Position numbers and translations under genes: made by a program
DNA from: Mugil cephalus
Lineage: Eukaryota > Chordata > Actinopteri > Mugiliformes > Mugilidae
Assembly (NCBI RefSeq): GCF_022458985.1
Contig: NC_061790.1
Location: 17,650,397-17,714,396 of the forward strand
Direction of reading: 5' to 3'
Length of the DNA: 64,000 nucleotides
Shown here: positions 11,387 to 24,405 of the stretch, in pieces
Numbering within the stretch: the first letter of the stretch is position 1
Layout of the letters: each line of letters starts with the position of its first letter
The notes under the pieces: model-generated
Database searches by the model: none
What the model was told of the DNA's origin: nothing
What the model saw: only the letters and a program-made list of their open reading frames with translations

Positions 11387-13716
11387 CGAGTCCGCTGCTT
11401 TCTTCCCAACACAAACAGAGCAACACTGGACATATTAGTAGCCTATTTATTAAATGGTTCATGTAAGTCCTCACTTCCAGATATTACTTATAGATAGATA
11501 TTACAAGGCACACTTATGTTCCACATACGCTTCAGAATCAGAATTACTTTAATGATCCCAGGGGGAAATTACTTTTCGTTACAGCAGCTCCTACTCAAAG
11601 TGTACTGGTGTTCAGAACAAAGAGCAATGAAGGCAATAAGAATAAGTAGACATTATAGTTAGAATACACGCATCAATGTGAAAAAAATTATAAGAAATAT
11701 ATATAAAAATATGTAAAAAAAATTTGGATTACATCCCCAGTTTTGCATAATGAAATATAGTAAATGTATGTAGTAAAACTGTACGTTCAGTCCGTCACAG
11801 TCACATTTTATAATGATTATAGTGGAAACAATGTCAAACCGTATACTGTACATACTGTAACAACAGTGGTTCTGTGTATAAGTTTGGTGTTTCCATGCTG
11901 AATGTATTCTGAACATTTGGATTGAAATGTATCAGCAATAAAAGACTGAAAATTGCTCACGTTTATTTTATTGCATATTGGAGATACATGCAGTGCTTAT
12001 ACAGATATATTATACTTATTATATAGTACATGTCAAATGGTGCACATTTACATTTACACTGATCACCTATACAGTTTTTGTGTTTCCGTCAGTGCAGATT
12101 TAAAACCTCTCAGCAAAGCTATACAGTAACATTTCTCTATCTGTATTACACAGTCCAGCAGCATCTCTACGCCCAAAGAAATAATAGTAATGTACTGTCA
12201 GTTTAATTTGTGGACAATGACAATGATAGGGGCTATGCATAATATCATCAAAACTTCCATTCTAATAGTTAACATTATTATATCTAATAGACAACCAGCT
12301 ATACCAGTGCAGCTGCCTAGAAACTGTCCTATAACACAATGAAAACTCTCCTGTAGGATACAAGCGCAGCTGCGCCCATATTAACCGCTGTTTCTACCTT
12401 CACAGTTTGAAAAGTAGAAATAAATGTGTTGAAAACCTGGACTACATTCACAAACTACCAAAAGACGTTTTGTCCCTACACAGGGTTCAAAGTTAATTGA
12501 GAACCATTTGACCTTTGACTTGGCACAGCCTGTAAAGACACTATGCTTACTGGAGCTCGATATTGCTGCGACAAACTGTAGAATGTGCATTATGATCACA
12601 AAAGAGTGCGCAAGCGTGCAGCATCTTATTAGTGGTGAAATACACTAAGAACAAGGCTCATTTTCTTAAGTAAAAGACTAGGAAGGAAACATTTGAACTG
12701 CTAAAAAATGGGATGTGATAAAGAATTTCTAGTCATGCTAAGCCTGGGAGCGTGTCTCTGTCAGTGTGTTGCAAAACATTAAGAGATATTTTGAGCAATC
12801 CAATATATTTTTACATTCAGCTCAACATTGTTGCATTCAGTAACTTATACAGCATATGTATGAAATCAGTAGTGTAATTCTGAAATTTTACCTAAGGTTT
12901 TCTTAGGTGCGTTACAGAGAAACATATATTCCACACATTTAACAGTCACATTCGTGAAAGCATCACTGCTGTGATGTGTGCCTCTGGCTGTCTACATGGC
13001 ACATCCATAGATCCTAGCCGTAAGTAATGGACAATACATGATTTCACCTCATTAAACATTTATATCTAGGAATGTAAAAGTGTTCTGAAAGTCACAGAAA
13101 TAGATGTCTATCCTAAAGATGAACTGTCTCTAATAGCTTTCTATACAATAGGTTTAGCTACCTAAAATAAAACTTTTCATCAAGTGCTATCATGGGGTAA
13201 AATTAATCCAGTGAATATGATAAAAATTAACTTGACAGCATATTGATGTTAGCAGCAAACACAACTGCAGAACACAACTAGGGGAATCTACAGAGCTGCC
13301 AGCATGACTATGAACTACTGTTAGAGTTTTACGACTTTCCTTGATGATGCAAATGAACACAGACTTCCTGCCAACAGTTTTATTTTGTTAACCTAGTTTG
13401 TTAATTTATTTGTGGAACCAAAAAGGCCGTCATCTAGTTTGGTTAACAAATGTGGTGCGATGGTTTTTGCTCAGTTTTGATCAATGCAAACAAGATGCCG
13501 TGTGTTTTATGACAGAAAACCTGTGTGTTTGTGCACTGATGCAACTGCATCTCAAGCAAACATCCCAAAAAGAAACTCCAGCCTTTACACTAAATTAACT
13601 GTACCTAAATGCCTAAAATGTCACATATATTGGCACGTTGTGTCACAGGTGATGCCTCAAATGGAATCAGAAAGTAAAAAATAAAAAATAGTCTGTTGGT
13701 GAAATTGACCTTGTCC
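11387..13716. other. Shared 3' region of convergent meprin and ADGRF genes
   Basis: This stretch separates the plus-strand meprin stop (11384-11386) from the minus-strand receptor stop (13717-13719). It holds the meprin 3' UTR up to AATAAA at 11937-11942 and probably the long 3' UTR of the receptor. On the minus strand, AATAAA occurs at 11962-11967 and near 13380. No other coding exon is apparent. Confidence 0.55.
11937..11942 (+). terminator. Polyadenylation signal of the complete meprin gene
   Basis: AATAAA followed by an AG-rich then T-rich stretch, 551 bp after the meprin stop codon. A minus-strand hexamer lies only 20 bp further on, at 11962-11967. Confidence 0.6.
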
Positions 13717-16700
13717 TCATTTGTCTTTGGTGTACATAGTGGAAGTCAAATTCTTGGTACTCTCACTTTTTCCTTTTGACTTTGCCTGGGTGGAGATAGA
13801 AAAAGAGTTATGACGCAGGTTTAAATCATCTTTAGATATAATCCTGAACATATTGTTACTGTATATATGTGTGTATTGTACGCATGTGTACTATACCTAC
13901 CGTTATGATCTTGAACAGTTCCTGTCTGACCTGAAAATGGTAACACAGATACAATACATTATAAATCTGCTTTGTGCTGAACACTAAACATCTCATGTCC
14001 ATTAGACTTCAGCGAGATATTTAGCAAATAACAATAATTGAAAATGACACAAGCCATTGTTGGCAAAATAAAAATCCTACCTTCGTCTCCGCAAAACACC
14101 CCGTTATCAAAATGAAAAAACCCTGCAAGAGAAATGAAGAGGTAGGTTTCACACTGTTTTTAGAAGCAGATAATTTTGAGGAAAAAAAAATGTATACCAC
14201 ATTTTCTGGCTTTTTTCTTATAATTTATACTAAATATAGTTTGCAGAAATGTACAATATCAACCAAGGTTCCACCAGTCCAGCACACAAATATTACTTAA
14301 TGAGCTTTTAAGTCTTTAGGTCTTTTGGCTTTGGCATCACCAGTTCCTACAAAATACATTTTTAATGAAACTGCTCTTATAAATCGATTTCTCTCTAAGC
14401 CTCCGACTAAATACAATTTCTTGCATATGCGATTCTGATTTAACACAATTAATGGATAGGTTGCGTGTGTGAGTGCTGATCAGTTTTGAACCACACCTAT
14501 CTCCTATGAGTGTTGCTTTACCTGGAAGGAGTTCAGGATGGTGAAACTGTAGTTCACAATTTCTCTCATTGGGTCCTCGTCGTTCATTGTAATCAGAAAG
14601 AAGCCAATAATCCATGTTACTCCAAAGACAGGTGTTAGGAAGACCACCACTTTAATTATGCTTTTGGCTGTCTCCTTGTCATCTGCCTTGCTGTTGTCAG
14701 GGACCGAGGACTTCATCAGAGTAACAATGACGACCACCATGGAAAAGAGATTGGTCAAAATTACTGTTCCCACAGGGAGGATAAAAGCGTGAATGGAGCC
14801 CACCAAGAGTTTTTCATAAACCAGCCAACATGATTTCTTATTATAGTAGGGCTGGTCGGTGTATTTACAATACACATAGCTTGACCCCACAATCAGGATT
14901 GGGCAAACGTAGCCCACAATGCTGGAGAGGAACATAAAGACTCTTTTCCTCAGTGGACTGAAGACAAAGATGAGCTGGTGGACAAGCATGACGCTCAGAC
15001 ACAGCATCCAACAGAACTTGGCTAAGAAAAACAGGTGTTTGCCTACAGTGAAAGCTAGGCATAGGTTTTCACTGAGTTCCTCACCGGAGGCGGAAGCCAA
15101 GAAACAGCCATCGGCAAGCAAAAGGAAAGTGGCAATGTTCACCAAAGCTGTGTGACGGAAATGCGAAAGATTGGTCTTGACCACAGCTGACCACACTATG
15201 AACTCAATGATGAGAAAGATCAACAAGGAGCAAATGGACACCCCAAGGCCTACGTAGGTAATGATGTCCAGTTCGGGAGAAGGTATGTTGCTCCTGGACA
15301 TGAGGACAGAGAAGGAAGTCAGGTGGTTGCATTCACACAGTGTGTAGTTCACATCAGTCTGGTTGGCTGTACATCCTGCATCCGACCACTCATTTGACGT
15401 GGTGTTCCAGAAGACACAGCGTGCATCTGTGGTGATTAACCGGTCATTGGGAAAGTTCAGTTTAATTTGTATGGACGAATTACTGCTGTTCTGCATTGTG
15501 GCTGATAATAAGAGGCGGTTAGGGTCAGTATTTTGGAAGTTGTTCCTTAATTTCTCCATTAGATTTCTCACAGCCACGGTTTTCACCAATCCGGTAGTAT
15601 TTTGCAGACTCACATCAATGTCAAACACTGATACATTGCAGGAGCTACTTGAGCAGAAACTGAGGTCTAGGTTTGTACTGTTAAATCCAGTGCTGTTGTC
15701 GACCATGACATTCTTCACCAGATTCTCCATAGACACGAGGTATTTTGAAGACATACTATGACGAATTGTTTCATTTACATCGGTCCAATTGGAGTTCAAC
15801 ATGTTGCTTGCAGCACTCACTAAGTTCTGAAACAGAATTAAACAGAATTATTGTGGTGCAAAACTCAGTTGTATTTGAGAGACACTTTAGAAAGCTGAGC
15901 AAGTTATCTGAAACGGTATTCCTTGAGAATCTTCTCCAGCCAGCACAGTACAAGGAAATAACTGAAGCCTATTCACATACAAAAACAGGCCATTAAAACA
16001 AATCTTGCAGCCAATAAACAACATTTAAATCTACTCAGTTGGCTACCTGTGGAAGGGTTTCCTTAGCTACATGTGAGAATGATGTACAGTTTTAGTACAG
16101 ACAGAGCTTCCTAAACCCCAACTTGCTGTTGACCAATACTTTAAACCATCTTTTGAGGCTTCACCAATAAGACCGTTGTGCTGTGACAACCTAACCTGAT
16201 TCTGTCACACAGATATACACATGTATGTGGGAAGAAAAGCATAACCCTAGTCGCTGATCAGAGATGGTCTTAGTAATTGATGGCTTTAACCAAGTGGATT
16301 TATTTTTGTCCACTTTGTAGTTGAACAGCGGTGACGCTATTTCAGATTACTTTACTTTCTGAACCTTTTCAAACCCGGTGTAGCGGGGTTCTTCTCCCGT
16401 TCTACAGGCTGGCTAAGTTTTAGAAGAATTTGTTTACTGAGCATCAGGTGCTTGTGGACAATGCGGTACAGACAAGGACTACAGTCACAAAAATCATTTT
16501 GGTTTGTCAGTCAGTTTCCTATTATGTACTTGTGGAAAAGCAATTCAACTCATTTGACACTAGACCATACTATACCTTTGGTCATAAAATGACAACTAGA
16601 ATATCTTCATGGACAAAGGAAACAATGAAACATGCTGAGGATTAAAAATAAACAATGTCCCCATATAGGACCTTATGAAATAAAGGTACATAAAAGTAAA

Positions 16701-19700
16701 GCAACTTACAGGAAAGACACTCTCTGACAACTGTATCGTTGCTGATGCCTCAGACATTACATTCAGAACATTGATGGAAGCGCTGACATCGGCTGAATCT
16801 GCATCGTCAGTAGAGTTCGATTCAGAGGTGTTCTTGAGTCCTTCAAATATATTCAGGGCCACCTCCTGGGTAGCCCCTAGTCCCTTGATGAAGTTCTAGA
16901 AACAAAACAAAACAACAACATAAAATAAATAAATAAATAAAAAAATACATACAAATAAGTTCCCCTCCCTAAAATTTTGAGGAGGTCTACAACCCCATTT
17001 TAAATAATACTAGGACACCAGGCAACATCTATTTATAAAAACTGTTTTATTATTTTAGAAGAAAATTACATGAATTTTACATTTGATGCCAACAAAGCAT
17101 GTGGGCGGGGTACAACTCTGGAAGCATTTGGTGGAGACCATGAGGTTAAATGAACGGCATCGTGGTCTAAGTATAAACCACACATTAATGCTAAGGTTAA
17201 GCTTATGTAATGTCATCCAACTTTCCTAGCATGGCATAATAAAGGCCTGAAATGTTTTAAAGACTTTTACAAGGATGGTATTTTTCGCAGCTTTACAGAT
17301 CTCTCAGGAGAATTTCATTTCCCACCTTCTCATCTTTTCCAATACTTTCAAATTAGACACTGCGCTTGTGTGGTGTACTGTTCATGCCACCTTCCTGATG
17401 TCTTCAAATTAAGAAAAACACCCTAGGAGGTGGACTGTATGCCTTGTTCTTAATTCTTCGAGATGCACAATATTTCTATGGTATCAATATGTACTGTTAC
17501 TTGTTATACAGAGATGATGTGATACCCAATGTGAAATGGATATACATTTCTGTTGTAATGTGCATTACCTCCTAATAAAAATATGTAAAAAAAAAAATAA
17601 ATAAATAAATAAAAAAGTGTCAGAGCAAAGAGATTGAGCTTGATTTATACTGTTGTTTGCGGTTGTGTATAACAAAGTTTGCCAGTGATTGCTTTGAGTT
17701 ACATAGTAACTCAGGTGAATGTCACTAATTTCTGACATACATGTCTGATCAAGTCCGTGACCTTAAAAGTTTCAGTACAACAAGTAAAGCCACACTCACC
17801 TCAGCTGAATCCAGGACTTTAGTCAGCTCTATGCTGACACAGGAGGAGAACACGTTCTGCCATTTAGCAGCAGTATCACAAGTACGTGATAAATAGCCAG
17901 TCTTGCCCTCTGGACATTTCCGAATAACCACTGTCTCTCCCACTGGGGTTTTTGGCCACGACACACCATTTACCTCTCCTGACTCGCAAAATTGGGAATC
18001 AGCTTGGAAAAAAAAAAAACAACAAGAAAAAGCGAAGGAATTATTAGTTAATGCAAGCAATATCAGTGAAATTCAAACAACAAAGGTATCCAATATAATT
18101 TTATACTAAAGACAAGCTGAATTACAGCTGGTTAAATGCACCGTATTCACAAATAACTGACAACAGTCACATACGATAGATTACTGGGATGACCACGTAT
18201 GCAGTTTTATTTTGGCCCTTCTTGTTTGTAAAAATGATGGTGGTATTTTGCCCATTCGTGGTTTTCTGGCAACTGACGTTAGATGTAAAAGTGTAGACAA
18301 TGTTATCTTTCTCCGCTGTAACAAAAAAAAAAAAGAAAAGAGGTTGTCTACATGAGTTGTGTAGGACCAGTGCCAGTTGAAACGTATCATTTGAAGAAAA
18401 TCTTGTTTTCGATACTGGAATGAAGATGACATGTGAAGAAACATTTTAGGTTTGTCTTACTTTTGTTTTTTAAAGTGTACACAAGACAGTTCATGCACTT
18501 GACTGCATATGCCTCTGGTGTTTGTCGGATGGTGGTAGAAACGGTCACGGAGTGGTTTGGGCATACCACGGTGAGGGGGTTTATTTCCATGGTGATCTCA
18601 TCAGGTAGGAGTGCCACATTCAGCTTAGTTTTGGCTGTATGCCTGACCGACCCTTCAATAAATCCACACTCATATATGCCTGTAGGGAACATGCATGTAT
18701 ATTACATTGTATTTCTAAAGCTGTGTGGATAATGTGTCTTTCTGTCAGAAATGTTTCTCTGGCACATTTGTCTGAAATTGTCTGAAAACACTTAAAGACA
18801 AACAAAACTGCTGAATTCTGTCCCAAAAATGTTCTGTAAAGGAAAAACCAATCAATTTCAAGCTGGAAAAGTACTCAGACAGTATTACGTAAAACTACAA
18901 ATGCAACCTTTAAAAAAAATGCCTTCCACTGTACTGGGATTCAAATAAACTATTAAATAATAATCTCTTAGCAATAGTTCTGTTGATACCTGTATTGTGT
19001 TCTGACGAAGGGAGCAATTGACAGAATATTGTCATGATGTTGTGTTAAACCTTGGTTTGCTAAGTGTTCATAAGGTAATCCGGATAAAGTAATCGAGACA
19101 CACCTACAACTCTATGTTTTGTGATTGGTCATAATTTGTATTTCTGTAAAAAAAAAGTGGAGCATGGACAGCGAGTATGGGCACTAGCACTTGCGTCTGT
19201 TCTGTGTTGTTCATGTACATGTGTTTAGCTTGATCAGAAGACCACTTGAATTGTCCAACCTCTCTAACAGAACAGGATCAGCTCGGTTCATTTGTACATT
19301 TGAGTGAAATTGTGTTCACATCAGCCCAAATTAACCAGCCTTAGGGATAAGTGAAAAGGAACTGACCTCAGAATGCTTGTGTGGTTTAATGGAAATTTTA
19401 AAATGTTTTTTTAGTCCGCTTAAGGCAAATTTAATACCAAACTTGTGGTATTATACACTTGAGATTTGGATGCTACAGCCTCTCTGACGGATATTAAACG
19501 GTGAATTCAGGGCACTTGAATGGCTTATAATCATCATATCTGTATCCCGTAGAATGTGAGATTGGCAGAATGTATATGAAGCTGAAAAATGTGCACAAAT
19601 TATGAGATTTGATCAAGTCAAAAAAGAAAATTTCCAATAAAATTTGTAATATTCAACATTGTCAGCGTGACACTTGCCTTCCCAGATCCCGGTCACTTTT

Positions 19701-22700
19701 TGGAGCGTAACTTTAACACAAGATTTGTAAATCTCTGTTGCACAGCTAGTGTGTAATTGAACCACAGTGCCAGTATTGAGCTCGAAGCGTTCATTGTGTC
19801 TGGTCATGTTCCAGCCAGCACTCCCTGTGGCCTCCTCAAATGTGCAGTTCATTTCTGGTGTAGAAAGGTAGCACACTGTTGTCGGTGGGGCATTTATCTC
19901 GACCATTCCTGTGCAAAATAAGCAAAATAAACACACAAAAACAGATACTTCCAAGCTCCTAATCCCATGCTCATACCCTAAACCAGGGGTTCGCAAACTT
20001 CACAGTGCCATGGCCCCCTTTAAAATCTGAAAATCTCTCGCGGCCCACCCAACAACTCTGATCAACACACAAGAAGAATTATTTCTTTAACCATACTTAA
20101 GGTCCTAAACCAAAGAACTCATGCTCAACATCCTGAACTAAATCCCAAAATTCTAAACTCATGATCATACCCAAAGCCCTAGGGATGCGTACCAATACTA
20201 CTACCGGTACCATAATGGCACCAGTGCTGACGCAAACAGTAGTAACCAGACCGAAAAGCAATGCAGATCTGCTTCATTTCCGTGCCACTGATTTTATATT
20301 TACAGCCCCCTGAGCTCTACTGCAGCAAGTGTTCGAAAGCGATATTGTTCAAGGGAGGTAACACCTCGAATTTGATTGAACATCTGACATCATCTGACCC
20401 ATGATCAAGATCCTAAACCCATGCCAAGAAACCTGCAGAGGCAGAGTATTAGCCCATGAGTTAGAAAATCAACAAGTGTGATGTGATGAAATCACCAGGT
20501 TGCTCTTACGAAACATTATACTTAGTAACACACTGAAAGCACACACTACACCTTAGAAACAATCATGATCTGAAAAAACAAACAAACAAACAAACAAAAA
20601 AAAAACGTTTTACCAACCTAGAGTGTCGACAAAAACTTCAGCAACAAGACTGGTTTTCAGTTGCGTTATCACTGACTGAAGGACATGGGTGCTGAATTTG
20701 ACACTGACAGGTGCCTCAAATTCAACAACGTCCGGGGAGATTCTGGAGAGGATTTGAGGAAAGATGAACAGTCAATGATAAAGTGTCCATTTGCATGTCC
20801 ACATCTGCAAGGTATTTCATTGTAACACATGAACACATTTAAAACAACATTTGAAAAACGTCCTTATCCATTGTGTATACATTGGCAGCTCTAGAATAGG
20901 TTGCGAGTCCACAAATAGACAGCATTACAAAATATCCAAGAAAAATTTCGACAAAATGATTGTCTGTAGTTTGTAGACAGGACTGCAAAATATATATGGT
21001 TCGGCAATATGGACACTGGTATTAATTATAAGTTCTACATTTAAAACAATGGTTTGGGGGGGTTGAACACAAACTACAATCTACTTTGTTTTGTGAAAAA
21101 AGGTGAAAATATACTGCAGATTGTGTGTCTGAAAAAACAAAGAAATCCATATATTTGCACTGTACCTGGTCACATTCACATACTGTACTGCATTCAGTCC
21201 GTCAAAGGCCTTTGTAAGCTTTGAAGAGAAAGAGCATGAAATCATTTATATTTGGTTCATGTATCGTACTGTCAAACGGTTTCAGCAATATAACAGAATG
21301 TAACGTGTAACGTGATGAAAGTGAGAAGTACCGTGTTTGTTTTGGATTCATCCCACGTAGTACTATATATTGATCCATTGATGTGAACTGTGTTGATTGC
21401 AAATATTAACATTAGTTTAAGTTCTGATATCAAAAAACATCTTCCCACATGGCAAAAAGCAAATCTACCAACAAACAAAAGTGGCACATACACACTTTTG
21501 GATCGTCTAACAATGTTATTCCATTGTGTCAATAAGTTGCAGAATGCCACGAAACATTTGGACCAGTACTAGAAAAAACGATAGGACACTTGTCACACGT
21601 CAGGGCATTTACCGTTGAATTTGGCAACGCAGAGTGGTGTGATGTTGGAGACATTTCCTTTGCAAGTTGTCTCACGGCAGCAACTGAAATTGTAGCACAC
21701 TTCGTTGCTCCACACATACCCAGAAGAGCAGTTGCAACTGGTGTCGTCTCCAATGATCAGACACTCTAGAGAGAGAAGCACAAAAACAAGTTAAATGTAA
21801 AGTAAAATTTTTTTACTTTACTGACTTCAGGTTTGAGTGGCAACAAGTCAGGGACTATAGTATTCTGCTAATAATCACAAGGCAAGAAACTTCATTGTCA
21901 TTACAACGTCATATGATTGTCTGGAAACAAAAATGTCTAAAGCACCCCCCCCCCCGTACCCGTTGATTTCAAGGGGGCCAAACCAGTAACCAGTAACATT
22001 ACGACATCTGTCTTTTATTTTCCACTTTGTTTTAATGCAAAGAATTACACGTCCATTGTGAAACCGTTACATTTAATCTAGCTATCCTTTAAATAAAGAG
22101 TTTTATAAACGAACCAGCATAGCAGGATAGCTTAGATGGTCCATTCTCTAGTTGGCCAGACTCTCTCTAAAATACGGCTCTGCTGTGACTTAACCAACAC
22201 AGCCCCCAAACTATAAACAGCAGTAACGTTTATTTGAAAATTGCAGTTAAAGGCGGGGTATGTAAAATCTGTCCTGCACCCCACCTCTGCTCCTTCTTGT
22301 TTACAGCCGCACCCTCCTCCTGAATGTGCTTAAACCCTAAACCCAGGCTCTTTTTCAATGCGAAAACAAGTCAAATGGTGGAGTCAATGGAGAAGTCGAC
22401 CACTGAGCCTTCATTAGCAATGGGAGCGAATGCGCATCAGCTTATGTGAAGTAACCAACAGTGACACACAAGACAGCAAGGCTCATGATACCGTCACTGG
22501 GTGATTTTTATAAAGCCTATAAATACAACCCGAAGTCAATTTTTCTCTCATAACACTTGAATGTCAATATGCTAACATGCTATTATCGAATGTGGACAAA
22601 ATAATGCCAAAAATAAATTACATACCCTGTCTTTAATGTCTCTGTCATTTTCACACTGCAAATTCAGCCTGCGGGCCAGATTAGCCCGCTGATGGACAGG

Positions 22701-24405
22701 TTGTGGCACCCTGGCCCTATGTTTGACACCCCTGACCTAGGTCCATTATTTTAATCAGAAAACTAAAAACCAGCTAAATTATGGATGGGTAACTGGGTTC
22801 AATAGGACTTGTGAGGAAAAACGTCATAGAAAACCAGCAAGAATCAGGGTCCACCTCCTGACCAGTCAGCTTTGAGTAAAAAAGTGAATTGCAAAAAACA
22901 TCTTGTTTGGCTGGCTCTAAAAACGCTAAAAAGTTAACCCCCATATCACAGCAGAAATAAACATGTCTCCATGTTGCTACATGGAATTATTTTGATGTCC
23001 ACTGTGTCGTCTGGAACTCACTTGTTTAAATATATAGTGGTCACTACATGGGGCGGATATTTAAAAGTCCTTTTCTGTACTGGATAGGATCTATTGCTAT
23101 AGCTACATGTCATACAACACAGTGGACGATCATCCCTCATCCCTTACACAGCCACACACTAGCCAGTCAGTGTAAGTACTAAAAAGAAACTGTTCTCAAA
23201 GTCAAGGTGGCCACCAGGACTTCAGAAATGCAGAGCATATCCCGCCAATCCTTCTAAAAAAAGAGATTGTTGCACGTAGGAAAAAATATGATAGCGATAG
23301 CCAAGGAAGTTTTGATTTCGCGTACATCTGTCCACTAATCTGGACATCATTCATCACTGTAACTGACCTACAAATCAAATAATTAATGTTGTTTTTATAA
23401 TATTTTATGAGGACTATCTCCATTATGGGTCCGTAGCTTCGTGTATTGTCAAGTTCCAGCTCAGTGTTAGATGAAAAAGCCTTACCAGACGAGTGAGGAT
23501 GATGCCAGTGGCAGAGAGGACAGTAAGTGTTGAAGTAACAGAACCAAAAGATGTCTTCATGCACATATCAGTGGTGAAATTTAGTGAAACTTTATATCTC
23601 AAAGTGTCACTGTAAGACTTTTGTTTGTTGCACGGTAAACGTTTGCAGCATTTTGCATTAGATTAAAGAAGAAAGTGCCTCTGAAATGTACCTGCTATCA
23701 GTTCAGTGTTTGTGAGGGACACTGATACGTCGTTAATAGTGAGGTCAGTGCCATTCAAACTTGACAAGACAGTCTGGGAATCCAGCGTGACGTTACTCTC
23801 CACCATCAGCTCAGCAATGTAGACATCTTCAACGACAAAATACGATGTGTTATAGAAAAGACAAATTTGTACTAAGAATAGCTATGCAAATTAAAAATGG
23901 ATGGTACGAGACAGACAGGAGCTGCAACAGCTTTTTCATTTTATGTGTATGTGTATGTGAGAAATTGTGTTTTTACTTTTACACAGCTTGTGAGAGTTAC
24001 AATGAATAATGAATGAATAAGCAGAACAGAACATCACTTCAAAAATAGTCATGAGTGCTCGACTGTCAGCAAGTGACTCACCTTGCGCTAGCACCTGCGA
24101 CAGCAAAAAAAAAGAAAGAAAGAAAAAGAAAGTCAAAGAGCAAAATCAGTGTTTGCGCCAAAATTAAAGTTGTTAAAAATCAACATTTTGCACATACAAA
24201 GTTGGATTTTGTCATTTTAATTTTAGAATGCAAATAAAATATTGTGCTGTAAAAGAGAGTATACAACATTAACATTGGACACGAAATAGTGCTGTTATAA
24301 GTATATAATGCAATATATTGTTTAAGACATTATACTAATAAAGATGCCTACCTGACGGCAGATGTACACAGCTCCAATCAGAAAAACAAACACCCTGGAA
24401 CACAT
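13717..24405 (-). CDS. Adhesion GPCR, subfamily F (ADGRF5/ADGRF3-like), complete
   Basis: This is a self-cleaving cell-surface receptor. Sixteen exons in phase (5' to 3'): 24352-24405, 24082-24094, 23692-23826, 21613-21765, 21332-21387, 21166-21218, 20618-20742, 19678-19908, 18461-18679, 18175-18315, 17800-18002, 16710-16895, 14522-15826, 14081-14122, 13901-13930, 13717-13785. They sum to 3015 bp, or 1004 aa. In order: signal peptide (MCSRVFVFLIGAVYIC); a cysteine-rich block (68-118, with CNCSSGYVWSNEVC); SEA-like region (about 119-196); Ig-like region(s) (about 197-393, GIYECGF); HRM-like block (394-461, two conserved Trp and four Cys); GAIN; GPS ending CECNHL|TSFSVLM with cleavage predicted at 692/693, exposing a TSFSVLM tethered agonist; seven TM helices in the 1305-bp exon; short Ser/Lys tail. 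ADGRF5 and ADGRF3 are the closest named types by domain order. Exact orthology is not claimed. Exon 8 uses a GC donor and exon 2 is only 13 bp. Confidence 0.87.
19984..20070. mobile_element. hAT-type repeat fragment in receptor intron 7
   Basis: The sequence 'caggggttcgcaaactt' followed by 'gccatggcccccttt' is the recognisable terminal part of a common vertebrate hAT-derived repeat. Only a short fragment remains before unrelated sequence. Confidence 0.55.
20190..20405 (+). mobile_element. hAT transposon remnant with BED zinc-finger coding fragment
   Basis: Around 20322-20395 the plus strand reads CSKCSKAILFKGGNTSNLIEHL-like residues. This is the Cys-x2-Cys ... Gly-Gly-Asn-Thr-Ser-x-Leu-x2-His-Leu pattern of the BED finger of hAT transposases. 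Preceding sequence (ccggtaccataatggcaccag) resembles the 5' end of such elements. It lies antisense in an intron of the receptor and is not functional. Confidence 0.55.
22230..22740. mobile_element. Interspersed repeats in receptor intron 3, including an hAT-type end
   Basis: The right end 'ggccctatgtttgacacccctg' (about 22715-22736) is a familiar hAT-derived terminus. The part 22490-22630 (ttataaagcctataaat ... aaaaataaattacatac) recurs in diverged form at 49470-49590, so it is a dispersed repeat. Confidence 0.5.

Noticed and set aside
14337..14615. 92-codon minus-strand frame overlapping the end of the 7TM exon
   Set aside because: Out of frame with TM6-TM7 and runs into the following intron.
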